DNA of 47,058 nucleotides, from NCBI RefSeq assembly GCF_009910675.1, contig NZ_RSEJ01000039.1, positions 1-47,058 of the forward strand. Direction: 5' to 3'. This stretch comes from Photobacterium alginatilyticum (GTDB taxonomy: Bacteria; Pseudomonadota; Gammaproteobacteria; Enterobacterales; Vibrionaceae). The position numbers were made by a program, and so were the translations under genes. The notes under the pieces are model-generated. The model worked only from the letters and a program-made list of their open reading frames with translations. It did no database searches and was not told the DNA's origin. Each line of letters starts with the position of its first letter. The first letter of the stretch is position 1. Below, one piece after another: positions 28,343 to 37,287 of this stretch.

Positions 28343-28425
28343 CCTTATTTTATAAGGGCTAACACCTTGTTTTAGGGTATGCTTAGCCACCTTTTTTTAT
28401 TACCCGGCGGCTAAAACCGGCGGGT
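28343..28425 (+). ncRNA. Candidate leader RNA or small RNA with intrinsic terminator
   Basis: Three successive hairpins lie on the plus strand. The first is CCTTAT/ATAAGG at 28343-28357. The second is a terminator-like stem, GGCTAA (28357-28362) with TTAGCC (28383-28388), followed by T7 at 28392-28398. The third is ACCCGGCGG/CCGGCGGGT (28402-28425, one mismatch). The upstream gene is on the other strand, so a plus-strand transcript ending here must start in this 424-base gap. It is either a short RNA or an attenuator for the gene at 28467. The rest of the gap shows no gene. Confidence 0.4.
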
Positions 28426-28466
28426 TAAACATGAGCAATAGCGCTCATAGTTAAAGACACTGTTAT

Positions 28467-29513
28467 ATGCTTTACAACGACAATCTACCGGTACGGTTCC
28501 CGAAAGGAACGTTCGCGATGTGGACGGTATACAGTTTCACCGGCGCATCCATTCTTGCTTCCATCATATTTTCGCTGCTTCTTTTCCTCTCCATCGATGA
28601 AGATCCAGTGATGCAACTGCTGTTTGGCGGCCTTGCGGTTATCTTCGAACTGGGAAAATTCTTTGCCTGGTATGAATTTGGAGAACGCCGAGCCCGCCGC
28701 AACTATACCGGTGCCTTCTCGGCTTTTGCCTTCTATGCCGTTCTTGCTGCTATTTCTATCGGCGGTTCGGTCGGTGGTATCAACAGCGCCACCAACAAGG
28801 CGCAAGGACATGTCAATGTTCAGCAGAGCAAGATCAGCACCTACAACATGCAAATTGACGCGATTGAGAAACAAATCGAGCTCAACAATATTGCTGCCGA
28901 AAAATATATCCAGATGGAGCGAATCGCAACGGGTGTCGCCCGGATCCAGAAAGAAAATGACCAGCTTCGTCGCCAGCAACAGGCTTTGGCAACAGAGCGG
29001 GACAGCCTGCCGGTAGTCAATCAGGGATCGGTCATTGGCCTTATCGACAGTTTGGCTAAGTCGCTCAATGTACAAACGCAAACAGCACAATTAGGTTTGG
29101 TCATCTTCCTGTCTGTGCTATTGGATTTCTTCGCGGCTTTCTTTGTCGGATTAATTGGTGAAGAGCTGCGTTTCAGGAACCAATTCCGCCGCATCAACCC
29201 TATCACTATCGATGCGTTCGAAGCAGCTGAGCCCAAAGAGCCTGAGCTGCTTACCAACACAATAGAAACCAGTAATAAAGCCGAGCCTACTGCAGTACAG
29301 GAAGTCGAACCCGAACTACCCAAGAGCCCTTATGAGAAAGCGATTGAAGCCTTAAGTTCTAACCAGGTTAACTGCACCAAGCGAGCTGTCACCCGGTTTC
29401 TTAAGATCAACAGCGAGGAGGTGGATGACATCTTCAAGCAACTACTTGAGGAAGGGATTGTGAGCAAAAAGCCCAATAACCATTACCAATGGCATGGTGT
29501 AACAGAAAGCTAA
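28467..29513 (+). CDS. Membrane protein with coiled coil and C-terminal winged helix-like domain
   Basis: The 348-residue protein has about three membrane helices in the first 105 residues (SFTGASILASIIFSLLLFLS; QLLFGGLAVIFELGKFFAWY; AFYAVLAAISIGGSVGG). A coiled coil spans about 115-185, and a fourth helix lies near 210-230 (LGLVIFLSVLLDFFAAFFVG). The tail is cytosolic. Its last 65 residues (PYEKAIEALSSNQVNCTKRAVTRFL and VDDIFKQLLEEGIVSKKPN) look like a winged helix. The ATG at 28467 has a weak ribosome site; an ATG at 28518 has AAGGAA upstream and is a real alternative. A terminator follows at 29532. I do not recognise the function. Confidence 0.78.
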   Translation: MLYNDNLPVRFPKGTFAMWTVYSFTGASILASIIFSLLLFLSIDEDPVMQLLFGGLAVIFELGKFFAWYEFGERRARRNYTGAFSAFAFYAVLAAISIGGSVGGINSATNKAQGHVNVQQSKISTYNMQIDAIEKQIELNNIAAEKYIQMERIATGVARIQKENDQLRRQQQALATERDSLPVVNQGSVIGLIDSLAKSLNVQTQTAQLGLVIFLSVLLDFFAAFFVGLIGEELRFRNQFRRINPITIDAFEAAEPKEPELLTNTIETSNKAEPTAVQEVEPELPKSPYEKAIEALSSNQVNCTKRAVTRFLKINSEEVDDIFKQLLEEGIVSKKPNNHYQWHGVTES

Positions 29514-29531
29514 CCCTTCTCCGCAACGTCC

Positions 29532-29561
29532 AAAGCCCGCAGTAGCAATACTGCGGGCTTT
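29532..29561. terminator. Strong terminator hairpin
   Basis: A 12-bp perfect stem (AAGCCCGCAGTA with TACTGCGGGCTT) and loop GCAA is followed by TTTGTT on the plus strand. A run of A on the left side makes it usable in both directions. It ends the membrane coiled-coil gene and could also end the minus-strand gene at 29588. Confidence 0.88.
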
Positions 29562-29587
29562 GTTATGTGAGTATGATGATTAACGTA

Positions 29588-29968
29588 TCAGCCAAGTTGT
29601 ACTTTCTTGTACTGTGCATAGCTTAGGAAAGACAGCAGAGCAAAAAACGCAGGATCACTCCAGCCGAATCCAACGAAAATACCAGTAAAACACGCATACA
29701 AGGTAATCACGACACCTAGCAGATTGGTAACCAACAAGCCCTTAAACAACTTTTTCGCCACTAAGCCCTGTTCAATCTCACGAAGCAAGAAACTGATCGC
29801 TGCGATCCCGCCCAGGAAAATACTGTTATGCTGCGACAGAAAAAGGGCGTATTGATCATTGAGTTCAAGGCCGTACATCGGCCACATCAAAGCGGGTACA
29901 AAAAACAAAGCCAGTGCAAAAACACCATAAATTGCAGCATGTACCGTCAGGAATGTTTTACTGTTCAT
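29588..29968 (-). CDS. Small four-helix membrane protein
   Basis: The 126-residue protein has four hydrophobic segments (FLTVHAAIYGVFALALFFVP; NSIFLGGIAAISFLL; LLVTNLLGVVITLYACF; PAFFALLSFLSY) and ends in a basic tail. It starts with GGAACA upstream and lies 18 bases after the YdhR gene on the same strand, so the two are probably co-transcribed. The family was not recognised with certainty. Confidence 0.8.
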   Translation of the reverse strand: MNSKTFLTVHAAIYGVFALALFFVPALMWPMYGLELNDQYALFLSQHNSIFLGGIAAISFLLREIEQGLVAKKLFKGLLVTNLLGVVITLYACFTGIFVGFGWSDPAFFALLSFLSYAQYKKVQLG

Positions 29969-29986
29969 CTCATTGTTCCTAATACA

Positions 29987-30295
29987 TTAGTGGTTAATCG
30001 GGCCTTTGTTAATCTGAGACAGAGGCTCGTTGATATCGAACACAATGCCTCTCACGTCGGTAATACCCATTTGCTGCAATCGCGCCGTATGCATCTCAAG
30101 GTAAGCCAAGGCCGTTTGCTCATCCTCGAATAGATACACCCCTCCCCCCTGTTGAGTCTGAGCATTCTCGGTCCAGATTTTCCAAATCATTCCCGGCTCA
30201 TGGTTGATAGATTCAGCCAATTCTTTTAGCAATACAGACATCTCCTCACCAAAAGGGCCTTGAAAATTAAAGTCTACCTGTAGCAACTTACGCAT
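29987..30295 (-). CDS. ydhR: YdhR-family putative monooxygenase
   Basis: The 102-residue protein matches E. coli YdhR along its length: LLQVDFNFQGPFG, LAESINHEPGMIWKIWTE, YLFEDEQTALAYLEMHTARL and FDINEPLSQINKGP. YdhR is a dimeric ferredoxin-like fold protein related to quinol monooxygenases, with an unproven substrate. It is divergent from a LysR regulator across about 100 bases, so it and the membrane gene downstream are likely controlled by that regulator. Confidence 0.93.
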   Translation of the reverse strand: MRKLLQVDFNFQGPFGEEMSVLLKELAESINHEPGMIWKIWTENAQTQQGGGVYLFEDEQTALAYLEMHTARLQQMGITDVRGIVFDINEPLSQINKGPINH

Positions 30296-30398
30296 AATTC
30301 TTTACTCCACTCTCTTCGTTATGTGCAATAATCATAATCAGCAAAAATTGAACAGAAAAGTTCAAAATATCTCAATTTAGTGTGCAAAAAATCGACCA

Positions 30399-31298
30399 AT
30401 GAGACTCAAAACCACCCTCGAACAATGGCTTACCTTGCATGAGATCAACCGCTCGGGAAGTATTCAGGCGGCTGCAACCCAGCTAAACAAAAGCCATACC
30501 ACTCTGATTTACGCGATCAGGAAGCTCGAAGAGCAGTTGGGAATACCCTTAGTTGAGGTAAGAGGACGCAGAGCGGTGCTAACCGAAGACGGTCAGTCTT
30601 TACTCCGCAGGGCAACATCCATGCTTGAACAAGCCCGAGATCTTGAACTGATCAGTAGCCAGCTATCCATGGGGGTCGAATCTGAAATCACGGTATCTAT
30701 CGATCATTTATGCTGCCGGGAATGGCTATATCAACCGTTATCCGAGTTTTTCGCGCAAAACAAAAACACCTCGGTTCAGGTGATTGAAACATCACTATCA
30801 GGCACCACTGACGCTGTAGCATCGGAGAAATCCGACGTGGCAATTATCAACCTTCCGGTAACCAATCATCCGGCAGATGCGTTCGGCGTCATAACTATGG
30901 TACCTGTTGTTGCCAAGAACCATTTACTGGCTCAAAAGGCGAATCTATGTTTCGGAGACTTAACAACCGAAACCCAGATCGTCATTCGCGATCTGGGTGC
31001 CGATCCGGACAAGGAAAAACAAAACGTCGGCTGGCTTAAATCTCAGCAACGCATAACCGTTGATAATTTTGATCATGCGTGGCGTGCCGTCGTCAGTGGC
31101 CTTGGGTTTTGCCGACTGCCGGAGCATATGGTCAATGAGATGAACAGCAGTGACATCGTTAAACTCTCAATTGAGGGGGCACAGCGCTATCAGGTGCCGC
31201 TGCATATTACCCTGCCCAAAGGTGCTAAGACCGGACCGGCCGCTCATGACCTATACCATCTTCTGCTCGCCCATGCCTCCAAACGATTTGGCCACTAA
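30399..31298 (+). CDS. LysR-family transcriptional regulator
   Basis: The 299-residue protein has the N-terminal helix-turn-helix (WLTLHEINRSGSIQAAATQL, then NKSHTTLIYAIRKLEEQLG) followed by a LysR effector domain. The divergent neighbours are ydhR and a small membrane protein, the probable targets. It ends about 60 bases before the convergent hpd gene, with a strong hairpin between them at 31306-31333. Confidence 0.9.
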   Translation: MRLKTTLEQWLTLHEINRSGSIQAAATQLNKSHTTLIYAIRKLEEQLGIPLVEVRGRRAVLTEDGQSLLRRATSMLEQARDLELISSQLSMGVESEITVSIDHLCCREWLYQPLSEFFAQNKNTSVQVIETSLSGTTDAVASEKSDVAIINLPVTNHPADAFGVITMVPVVAKNHLLAQKANLCFGDLTTETQIVIRDLGADPDKEKQNVGWLKSQQRITVDNFDHAWRAVVSGLGFCRLPEHMVNEMNSSDIVKLSIEGAQRYQVPLHITLPKGAKTGPAAHDLYHLLLAHASKRFGH

Positions 31299-31305
31299 GC
31301 AAAGT

Positions 31306-31333
31306 GGGCAGGAGAGTGGCGACTCACCTGCCC
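31306..31333. terminator. Hairpin between convergent LysR and hpd genes
   Basis: GGGCAGG pairs with CCTGCCC, and inside a single A-A mismatch the stem continues as GAGT/ACTC around loop GGCG. No T run follows on either strand, so it may act in termination with other factors or protect 3' ends. Confidence 0.5.
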
Positions 31334-31359
31334 TACGCAAACAGCGATTTCAGCCGCTA

Positions 31360-32436
31360 TCATTTATCACCAGCATCCAGCACGCCGCGGCGGATCTGGT
31401 CTAGCTCTATAGATTCAAACAAGGCCTGGAAATTACCTTCACCAAAACCCTCATTCCCTTTCCGCTGAATAATTTCAAAGAAGACAGGCCCAATCACGGT
31501 ATCGGTAAATATTTGCAGCAAGATACCGGTCTCGTCGCCATCAATCAGAACCTTCAGCTCATTAAGCTTGGCCACATCTTCATGGTGACCGGGAACACGC
31601 TTGTTGATCCCCTCATAATAGGTATCAGGGGTGTCCATGAACCCAAGCCCACCCTGTTTCAGCTTCTCGACCGTTGCCAGGATATTTTCGGTACTCAGGG
31701 CAATATGCTGAATGCCTTCACCGTTGTATTGATCCAGATACTCGGCGATCTGGGACTTATCATCACTGGACTCGTTTATAGGTATCCGAATTTTGCCACA
31801 TGGTGCCGTCATGGCGCGCGATAACAAACCGGTCATTTTGCCTTTGATATCGAAATGGCGTATTTCATGAAAATTTGCGATTTTTTCATAAAAGCTTGCC
31901 CACAAATCCATATTCCCGCGCTTAACATTGTGGGTAAGGTGATCGATAACCTCCAGCCCTGCATCCAGCGCTGCCATCCGCTCTTTGTAATCGGGATAGT
32001 AGTCAAAATCAATGTCGTAGATATCGCGCTCGCCATAGCGGTCAACCAGATAAATCAGGGACTCGCCGATACCATAGATAGCAGGTATGTTCAGCTCCAT
32101 CGGTCCCGCCTGAGGTGCGCACGCCGTGGCACCTTTCTCAACCGCATAGGCAAGTGCCTGACTAGAATCAACCACGCGAAACGCCATGGCATTCACGCTG
32201 GCACCGTGTATACCAGCAAAACCTGACGCCTGAGAATGAGCCTCACCATTAACAATAAAATTAATATCGCCCTGTCGATACAACCATACCGACTTGTGTT
32301 TGTGCTTGGCAACCTCTGCAAACCCCATTAAGCGAAAGAGGTTTTTCAAGTTTGCGATACCCTCTGGGGTCGGTGCGGTGTATTCCACAAATTCAAAGCC
32401 GTCCGTGCCCATTGGATTATCAATCATCTTGCTCAT
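31360..32436 (-). CDS. hpd: 4-hydroxyphenylpyruvate dioxygenase
   Basis: The 358-residue iron enzyme makes homogentisate from 4-hydroxyphenylpyruvate, the step that feeds the hmgA operon at 2247. The 2-His/1-Glu site is visible: the His in VIDHLTHNV, the His in GIQHIALST, and the Glu in VFFEIIQRKGNEGFGEGNF. I chose the ATG at 32436, with GAGGA upstream, which gives normal length; a GTG lies five codons earlier. It is monocistronic here and about 28 kb from the other pathway genes. The upstream region has GTTACA-CAAA-TGTAAA near 32550, with half-sites like TyrR but unusual order. Confidence 0.95.
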   Translation of the reverse strand: MSKMIDNPMGTDGFEFVEYTAPTPEGIANLKNLFRLMGFAEVAKHKHKSVWLYRQGDINFIVNGEAHSQASGFAGIHGASVNAMAFRVVDSSQALAYAVEKGATACAPQAGPMELNIPAIYGIGESLIYLVDRYGERDIYDIDFDYYPDYKERMAALDAGLEVIDHLTHNVKRGNMDLWASFYEKIANFHEIRHFDIKGKMTGLLSRAMTAPCGKIRIPINESSDDKSQIAEYLDQYNGEGIQHIALSTENILATVEKLKQGGLGFMDTPDTYYEGINKRVPGHHEDVAKLNELKVLIDGDETGILLQIFTDTVIGPVFFEIIQRKGNEGFGEGNFQALFESIELDQIRRGVLDAGDK

Positions 32437-32744
32437 CCGTATTATCCTCACTATGTCTTCAGCTGCCGTGTTTCAGGAGATCCGGCGCTTACTAATAGGA
32501 TTAGCATTTCTGGCGAAATGATGAGACATTTCCCGGGCAAAAGATGTTACACAAATGTAAATCAATTTCGTAAACTCAGATTGACAATATGCAACTTAAG
32601 TCACTAACAAGGTAAAGAGTAAAAAGTTGCCAGCTAATATTGGTAACAAATTTATTTATATTTTTTGCAACCCAGCTAGCAGTTTCGAAAGCTTTACGCC
32701 ATTCCTCTGCTACAACAACTAAGCTTTGTTAAAGAGGTGAAGGA

Positions 32745-33710
32745 ATGAACGTTAATAAGAGAGACCAACTAAAACTACCCAAAAAAGTTAACCCTAAAAT
32801 AAAGCTGTCGGCCTCAGCTGAAATATACCTACCCACTTTCCATTTTCTCAATAATGAATTTCTCCATGCAGTACGGCATGAAAAAGGTATTATCCGTGAC
32901 GATGATATCGAGTTTCTTCACCAATACCGAGTAGCACTTCGCCGTTGCAGGACGCTGATCAGCTTACTCAAGGCCTTGTTCGAGCCCCGCCAAAAAGCCA
33001 TGCTCAACAATGAACTCAAAACCATGATGCAAAAAACCAATCTGCTGAGAGATCTCGATGTCTTTCTGTTCAAGATGGATAAGTATTTTGTCTGCCTGGA
33101 CCACTCGCATCATCAAGGGCTGATCCGTTTTATCGACGAGCTGCAAGATGAACGGCAAAAAGCTTTCAAGGAGCTAAAGAAATGGCTGAAAACAGAAAAC
33201 TATGAGCAGCAATGTACTCTCATTCAAGGCTTACTGGCCGAGATGGAAAGTAACCAAACAGAAAAAGGACATATCAATAGTCAGGAGTTTGGCCACCTGG
33301 TCATTTGGCGCCACTTTCAGGGAACACTGTCACTCTGCAATCAACTCGATAGTAATAGTACTGACAATGCCATACACCGACTAAGAATTCGCAGTAAGAA
33401 GCTCAGGTATCTACTCGAGTACTTTGCCCCTATCTTGCCGCCTAAAGTCCGTAAAAAGCAGATAAAGAGTTTGAAGCAACTGCAAGATGAACTCGGTGAG
33501 TTCAATGACTCTTCGGTAGAGATACAGTTTTTCGAACACTACCTCCTTGGTAAGAAGACAAGCACCCACCGTTATAAGGCTGTCACCCAACTCAAAGAGA
33601 TAACTCAGCGACACCATATCGAGTCAAAACGGCAAGTTATTACCAAAATCGCATTGTTTACACAGCCTGATAACGTTGAAAGCTATAACATCTACTCTCC
33701 TAAGAAGTAG
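32745..33710 (+). CDS. CHAD domain protein
   Basis: The 321-residue, highly basic helical protein has the CHAD pattern of conserved His/Arg/Lys: VEFLHQYRVALRRCRTLISLL-type segment near 50-75 (here IEFLHQYRVALRRCRTL), TNLLRDLDVFL and HRLRIRSKKLRYLLEYF. CHAD domains bind inorganic polyphosphate. There is no CYTH triphosphatase domain. The ribosome site is GAGGTGAAGG. It is divergent from hpd. Confidence 0.88.
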   Translation: MNVNKRDQLKLPKKVNPKIKLSASAEIYLPTFHFLNNEFLHAVRHEKGIIRDDDIEFLHQYRVALRRCRTLISLLKALFEPRQKAMLNNELKTMMQKTNLLRDLDVFLFKMDKYFVCLDHSHHQGLIRFIDELQDERQKAFKELKKWLKTENYEQQCTLIQGLLAEMESNQTEKGHINSQEFGHLVIWRHFQGTLSLCNQLDSNSTDNAIHRLRIRSKKLRYLLEYFAPILPPKVRKKQIKSLKQLQDELGEFNDSSVEIQFFEHYLLGKKTSTHRYKAVTQLKEITQRHHIESKRQVITKIALFTQPDNVESYNIYSPKK

Positions 33711-33785
33711 CTCTTTCCCGTGATAATTCATATTGTTGAACTACACTTGCATGTGAAACCGATTTAATTGCAACTAGGTGACATC

Positions 33786-35630
33786 ATGCCACAGAACCTG
33801 AACAAGGTGAGAAAGCTAAAAATCTATATCATTACCTTGATATGCATCTTGGGGTTTATTGTCATCTCGCTTATCCCATTTTTGGTCAATAACCTGCAAG
33901 AGAGAAATGCCTTAGACAAACACCTTCTAGCGGTAAAACAGGCAACTCAAGACATCATTTACTTTGACGAAGTGTTAACCATGTCAGCCCGAATGTACGC
34001 ATTCACCCAAAGTCCTGCATGGGAAAAACGCTATTTGCACACGGCAAATAGTTTAGATAACGCATTAGAAGTGGCGCAGTCTTTAGAGCCAACAGTAAAA
34101 GATGCTATTCAAGCCACCACAAAAACTAATAACCAGCTCATTGCGATAGAAATGAATGCTATCGAGTTAGTCAAAAACCAACGCTTCACCGATGCTCAAT
34201 CTTTACTATTAAATGATCAGTACTTTGAATTAAAAGCCGAGTACGAAGAGTATGTACACCGAGCACTGCAAGATGCCATACACCACAACGAGGTCGTCAT
34301 CTTACAAAAGATTACCAAAACCAAAAACTGGCTACTCAGTTCAGCGTTTTTACTATCCATTTTGTTTTTTTCACTGGTTCTCTACTTCTATTCTTACAAC
34401 AAGAAAACAGAAGCTTTAATTCGCTCAAAAATTGATGAATTAAACAACAAAGTGCAAGAACTCGAAGCGTTAGCCTTTGAGCTGGACTCAGCAAATAATG
34501 CAAAATCTGAACTACTGGCGAAAATCTCCCATGAACTCAAAACACCTATCAATGGCATCCATGGCAGCCTACAACTGATTAAGTATAAGAAAGTCAACGA
34601 AGAGGCGCTGTTGCTGGTTAATAATGCAATATCATGTAGCGACATGCTAGTAAGGCTAGTTGACGATATCCTAGACTTCTCCAAACTAAAATCAAGCAAA
34701 TACACCCTCAATGCAGATGAGTATGACCTCTGCGCTTTGTTCGCTTCTGTTCAACAGATTTACACTCAAGAATGCAATGCCAAAGGCATCAAGTTCCATT
34801 TATCTCAGAAGATAAGCTGCCCAAATCGATTCTGCGATGGATTACGCCTGAAACAAATAATCTTTAACCTGCTCAACAATGCCGTAAAATTTACTCACAG
34901 TGGCACCGTTTCTCTTACCGTAAAAGAACAAGCTACCCCGGAGGTAATATTCGTAGAAGTTACCGACACCGGAATCGGGATGAACCATTCAACACAAGCC
35001 AAGTTATTTAACGATTTTGAACAAGGTGACAGTTCAATCACGCGCGTTTATGGCGGCACAGGCTTGGGGATGTCTATCGTTAAAGCGCTTGTGGAACTTA
35101 TGGGTGGAAAAATACATGTTTCAAGTGAACCGAACATGGGAACCAAAGTTTCTCTGCAGCTTAACTTGGCTATCTCCAGAGAGGAGATAACGAAACCAGA
35201 TACAACATGTAAGCCTGATTATCTTGATTCACTAAAAAAACTCGATGTTCTTGTGGTAGAGGACAACAAAGTGAATCAGTTCATCATAAGTAAGCTCCTT
35301 AAGAGTGTTGGTATTTTCCCTGTTATCACTAATAACGGACAAGAAGCCCTGGAATCAGTCTCTAATGATACTCAACTGGTCTTAATGGACATTCAAATGC
35401 CGGTAATGGATGGTGTGACCGCATGTCAATACATTAAACAATCCAGACCGGAACTTCCTATAATCGCTGTAACAGCAAATGCCCAAGAGAATGATATCAA
35501 ATACTACCTCAATAAGGGGTTTGAAGGTGTCATTCCCAAACCTATTAAAATGGACGACTTATATCTGGCTATTCACAAAGCCGTCGCCGCCTCCGACATC
35601 AAAGTTTTGTCTAGTCCTAAAAAAGCCTGA
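33786..35630 (+). CDS. Hybrid sensor histidine kinase with receiver domain
   Basis: The 614-residue inner-membrane kinase has two membrane helices (about 8-33 and 180-203) around a periplasmic helical sensor. A short coiled coil follows, then HisKA with H249 in SHELKTPINGIHG, a HATPase domain (NLLNNAVKFT, DTGIGM, GGTGLGMSIV) and a C-terminal receiver with D535 (LVLMDIQMPVMDG). No Hpt domain is present, so a separate phosphotransfer protein is expected. I use the ATG at 33786 (AGGTGA upstream) and not the TTG six codons earlier. Its stop codon lies inside the terminator hairpin of the convergent gpx gene. Confidence 0.92.
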   Translation: MPQNLNKVRKLKIYIITLICILGFIVISLIPFLVNNLQERNALDKHLLAVKQATQDIIYFDEVLTMSARMYAFTQSPAWEKRYLHTANSLDNALEVAQSLEPTVKDAIQATTKTNNQLIAIEMNAIELVKNQRFTDAQSLLLNDQYFELKAEYEEYVHRALQDAIHHNEVVILQKITKTKNWLLSSAFLLSILFFSLVLYFYSYNKKTEALIRSKIDELNNKVQELEALAFELDSANNAKSELLAKISHELKTPINGIHGSLQLIKYKKVNEEALLLVNNAISCSDMLVRLVDDILDFSKLKSSKYTLNADEYDLCALFASVQQIYTQECNAKGIKFHLSQKISCPNRFCDGLRLKQIIFNLLNNAVKFTHSGTVSLTVKEQATPEVIFVEVTDTGIGMNHSTQAKLFNDFEQGDSSITRVYGGTGLGMSIVKALVELMGGKIHVSSEPNMGTKVSLQLNLAISREEITKPDTTCKPDYLDSLKKLDVLVVEDNKVNQFIISKLLKSVGIFPVITNNGQEALESVSNDTQLVLMDIQMPVMDGVTACQYIKQSRPELPIIAVTANAQENDIKYYLNKGFEGVIPKPIKMDDLYLAIHKAVAASDIKVLSSPKKA

Positions 35631-35642
35631 CGAGATCAGGCT
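35619..35642 (-). terminator. Terminator of glutathione peroxidase gene, overlapping a CDS end
   Basis: On the minus strand AGCCTGA-TCTCG-TCAGGCT is followed by a T run (TTTTT). It lies 33 bases after the gpx stop and covers the last codons and stop of the plus-strand hybrid kinase. Confidence 0.75.
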
Positions 35643-35674
35643 TCCAGAGATATGCTATCAGCAATGAATCACAA

Positions 35675-36154
35675 TCAACCCAAGGCTCTTTTAATATCGC
35701 CTTCAATCGACTCCGGCGCTTTGGTCGGAGCATAGCGTTTCATGGGCTTGCCGTCTCTGTTGATCAGAAACTTGGTAAAGTTCCATTTCACTTTTTGTCC
35801 GAGTAAACCAGGCAGCGCCTTTTTCAAATATTTAAACACCTCATGGCTATCCGGACCGTTCACATCCACTTTTTCGAACATCTGAAAATCAACGCCATAG
35901 TTAATCTGGCAAGCTTCAGCGATTTCATCATTGGCACCCGGCTCCTGACCACCAAACTGATTGCACGGAAAACCCAAAATAACCAGTCCTTGATCTTTGT
36001 ACTTGGCATATAAGTCTTGCAGGCCCTGGTACTGAGGAGTGAAACCACATTCACTGGCCGTATTAACAACTAACACCACTTTACCGGCGTAATCGCTCAT
36101 TGAAATCTGCTCACCTCGAATTGAATTAGCAGAGAGGTCGTAAAACGTTGTCAT
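35675..36154 (-). CDS. Glutathione peroxidase family protein (cysteine type)
   Basis: The 159-residue thioredoxin-fold peroxidase has the active-site segment NTASECGFTPQYQGL, with Cys in place of selenocysteine. It also has GFPCNQFGGQEPG, with the catalytic Gln, and WNFTKFLI, with the catalytic Trp. It reduces peroxides and is probably cytosolic, as it has no signal peptide. Similar to BtuE-like enzymes; many of them use thioredoxin. It appears monocistronic with a terminator at 35619-35642. Confidence 0.92.
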   Translation of the reverse strand: MTTFYDLSANSIRGEQISMSDYAGKVVLVVNTASECGFTPQYQGLQDLYAKYKDQGLVILGFPCNQFGGQEPGANDEIAEACQINYGVDFQMFEKVDVNGPDSHEVFKYLKKALPGLLGQKVKWNFTKFLINRDGKPMKRYAPTKAPESIEGDIKRALG

Positions 36155-36226
36155 TTTGAATCTCCATTAGCTGCCTTGCCATCATTCTGATGCTAGCACT
36201 TATACGTAGTAACTTATCAGATCAGA

Positions 36227-36244
36227 TTAGAATTATTATTCTAA
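36227..36244. promoter_or_regulatory. Palindrome upstream of yhfZ
   Basis: TTAGAAT-TATT-ATTCTAA is a perfect 7-bp inverted repeat with a 4-base centre, 107 bases before the yhfZ ATG. It could be the operator for YhfZ autoregulation; this is inferred from position. Confidence 0.45.
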
Positions 36245-36350
36245 CTTTAAATTAAGAACCTGATCGCATATTTAATTTACCTCACTATAAATAAACCACT
36301 GCTGTTGCTAAATTAAAACTTCAGAATATTGAAGATAAAATAACAGCATT

Positions 36351-37247
36351 ATGACAGCACAGTACATCAGTAAAGAAGGCGCGGCGATCATCAACGTTGC
36401 CCGGTATTTAATGACAACCTCAGTCAATGACAGACTAAGAACCATAGACTCATTATCTGAAGAAATCGGTGTGTCTGTCGGCTTTATTCAAAAAGCGCTG
36501 ATCACCATTGAAAAACAAAACGCTGTCTCGTTATCCAAACAAGGAAGAAATGGCACCTTTATCTCACGGCTTGACTATCAGGCACTGGTCAAACTTGCTG
36601 GTTTTTTACATGTTGTTTGTGCCATGCCGCTACCCTATACCAGACACTATGAAGGACTTGCCAGCGGGCTAAAGAAACAAATTGGCGACCTGCCGCTGTA
36701 TTTTGCCCATATGCGAGGTGCAGACGTTCGAGCCGAATGTTTAAAGGCAGGCACCTATGACATTGCAATCATGTCCAAGCTAGCTGCACAAACCTATTCA
36801 GACGGCTTTGTAACCGCCATCGACCTTGGTAAAAACTCCTATTCCCACGAACATAGGTTGATTTATCGAACAGGTGAATATGATGCCATTAAACGTGTCG
36901 GTGTTGACCCCGACTCACCGGATCAGAAAGTACTTACGAAACTCGCATTTGAAAACTCGCCTGTCGAGGTTGTAGAAATCAATTATGCCGATAGCCTTAC
37001 TCACTTAGTTAACGGTGAAATTGATGCTGTTGTCTGGCTGCCGGAAGCCATCGACATGAAAAAGTATGGCCTGACAGAAAAATCACTTGGCCATATCGAG
37101 CAATGTAACCTGGCTTCAGATGCTGTGATGTTAGTACGCGGTGATGCAACACATATCAATGCACTGCTTCGAAAGCTCATCAATATTGCCGAGTTACTGG
37201 ACCACCAGCAGCAGGTCGTAAAAGGGATGATTACTCCTAGCTACTAA
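36351..37247 (+). CDS. yhfZ: YhfZ-like transcriptional regulator
   Basis: The 298-residue protein resembles E. coli YhfZ closely by memory: an N-terminal winged helix (about 10-75, ending QGRNGTFIS), then VCAMPLPYTRHYEGLASGLK and YFAHMRGADVRAECL. These mark the YhfZ C-terminal ligand-binding domain, which looks like a periplasmic-binding-protein fold. As the first gene of the cluster it probably senses the pathway substrate and controls the operon. In E. coli the same genes run in the opposite relative order. Confidence 0.92.
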   Translation: MTAQYISKEGAAIINVARYLMTTSVNDRLRTIDSLSEEIGVSVGFIQKALITIEKQNAVSLSKQGRNGTFISRLDYQALVKLAGFLHVVCAMPLPYTRHYEGLASGLKKQIGDLPLYFAHMRGADVRAECLKAGTYDIAIMSKLAAQTYSDGFVTAIDLGKNSYSHEHRLIYRTGEYDAIKRVGVDPDSPDQKVLTKLAFENSPVEVVEINYADSLTHLVNGEIDAVVWLPEAIDMKKYGLTEKSLGHIEQCNLASDAVMLVRGDATHINALLRKLINIAELLDHQQQVVKGMITPSY

Positions 37248-37287
37248 ACACTGGCTGTGTATCGCTCAACAGATAATAGAGGTTGCT

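Noticed and set aside
28485..29090. 201-codon minus-strand ORF inside the membrane coiled-coil gene
   Set aside because: The plus-strand protein has clear membrane and coiled-coil structure; the antisense frame has none.
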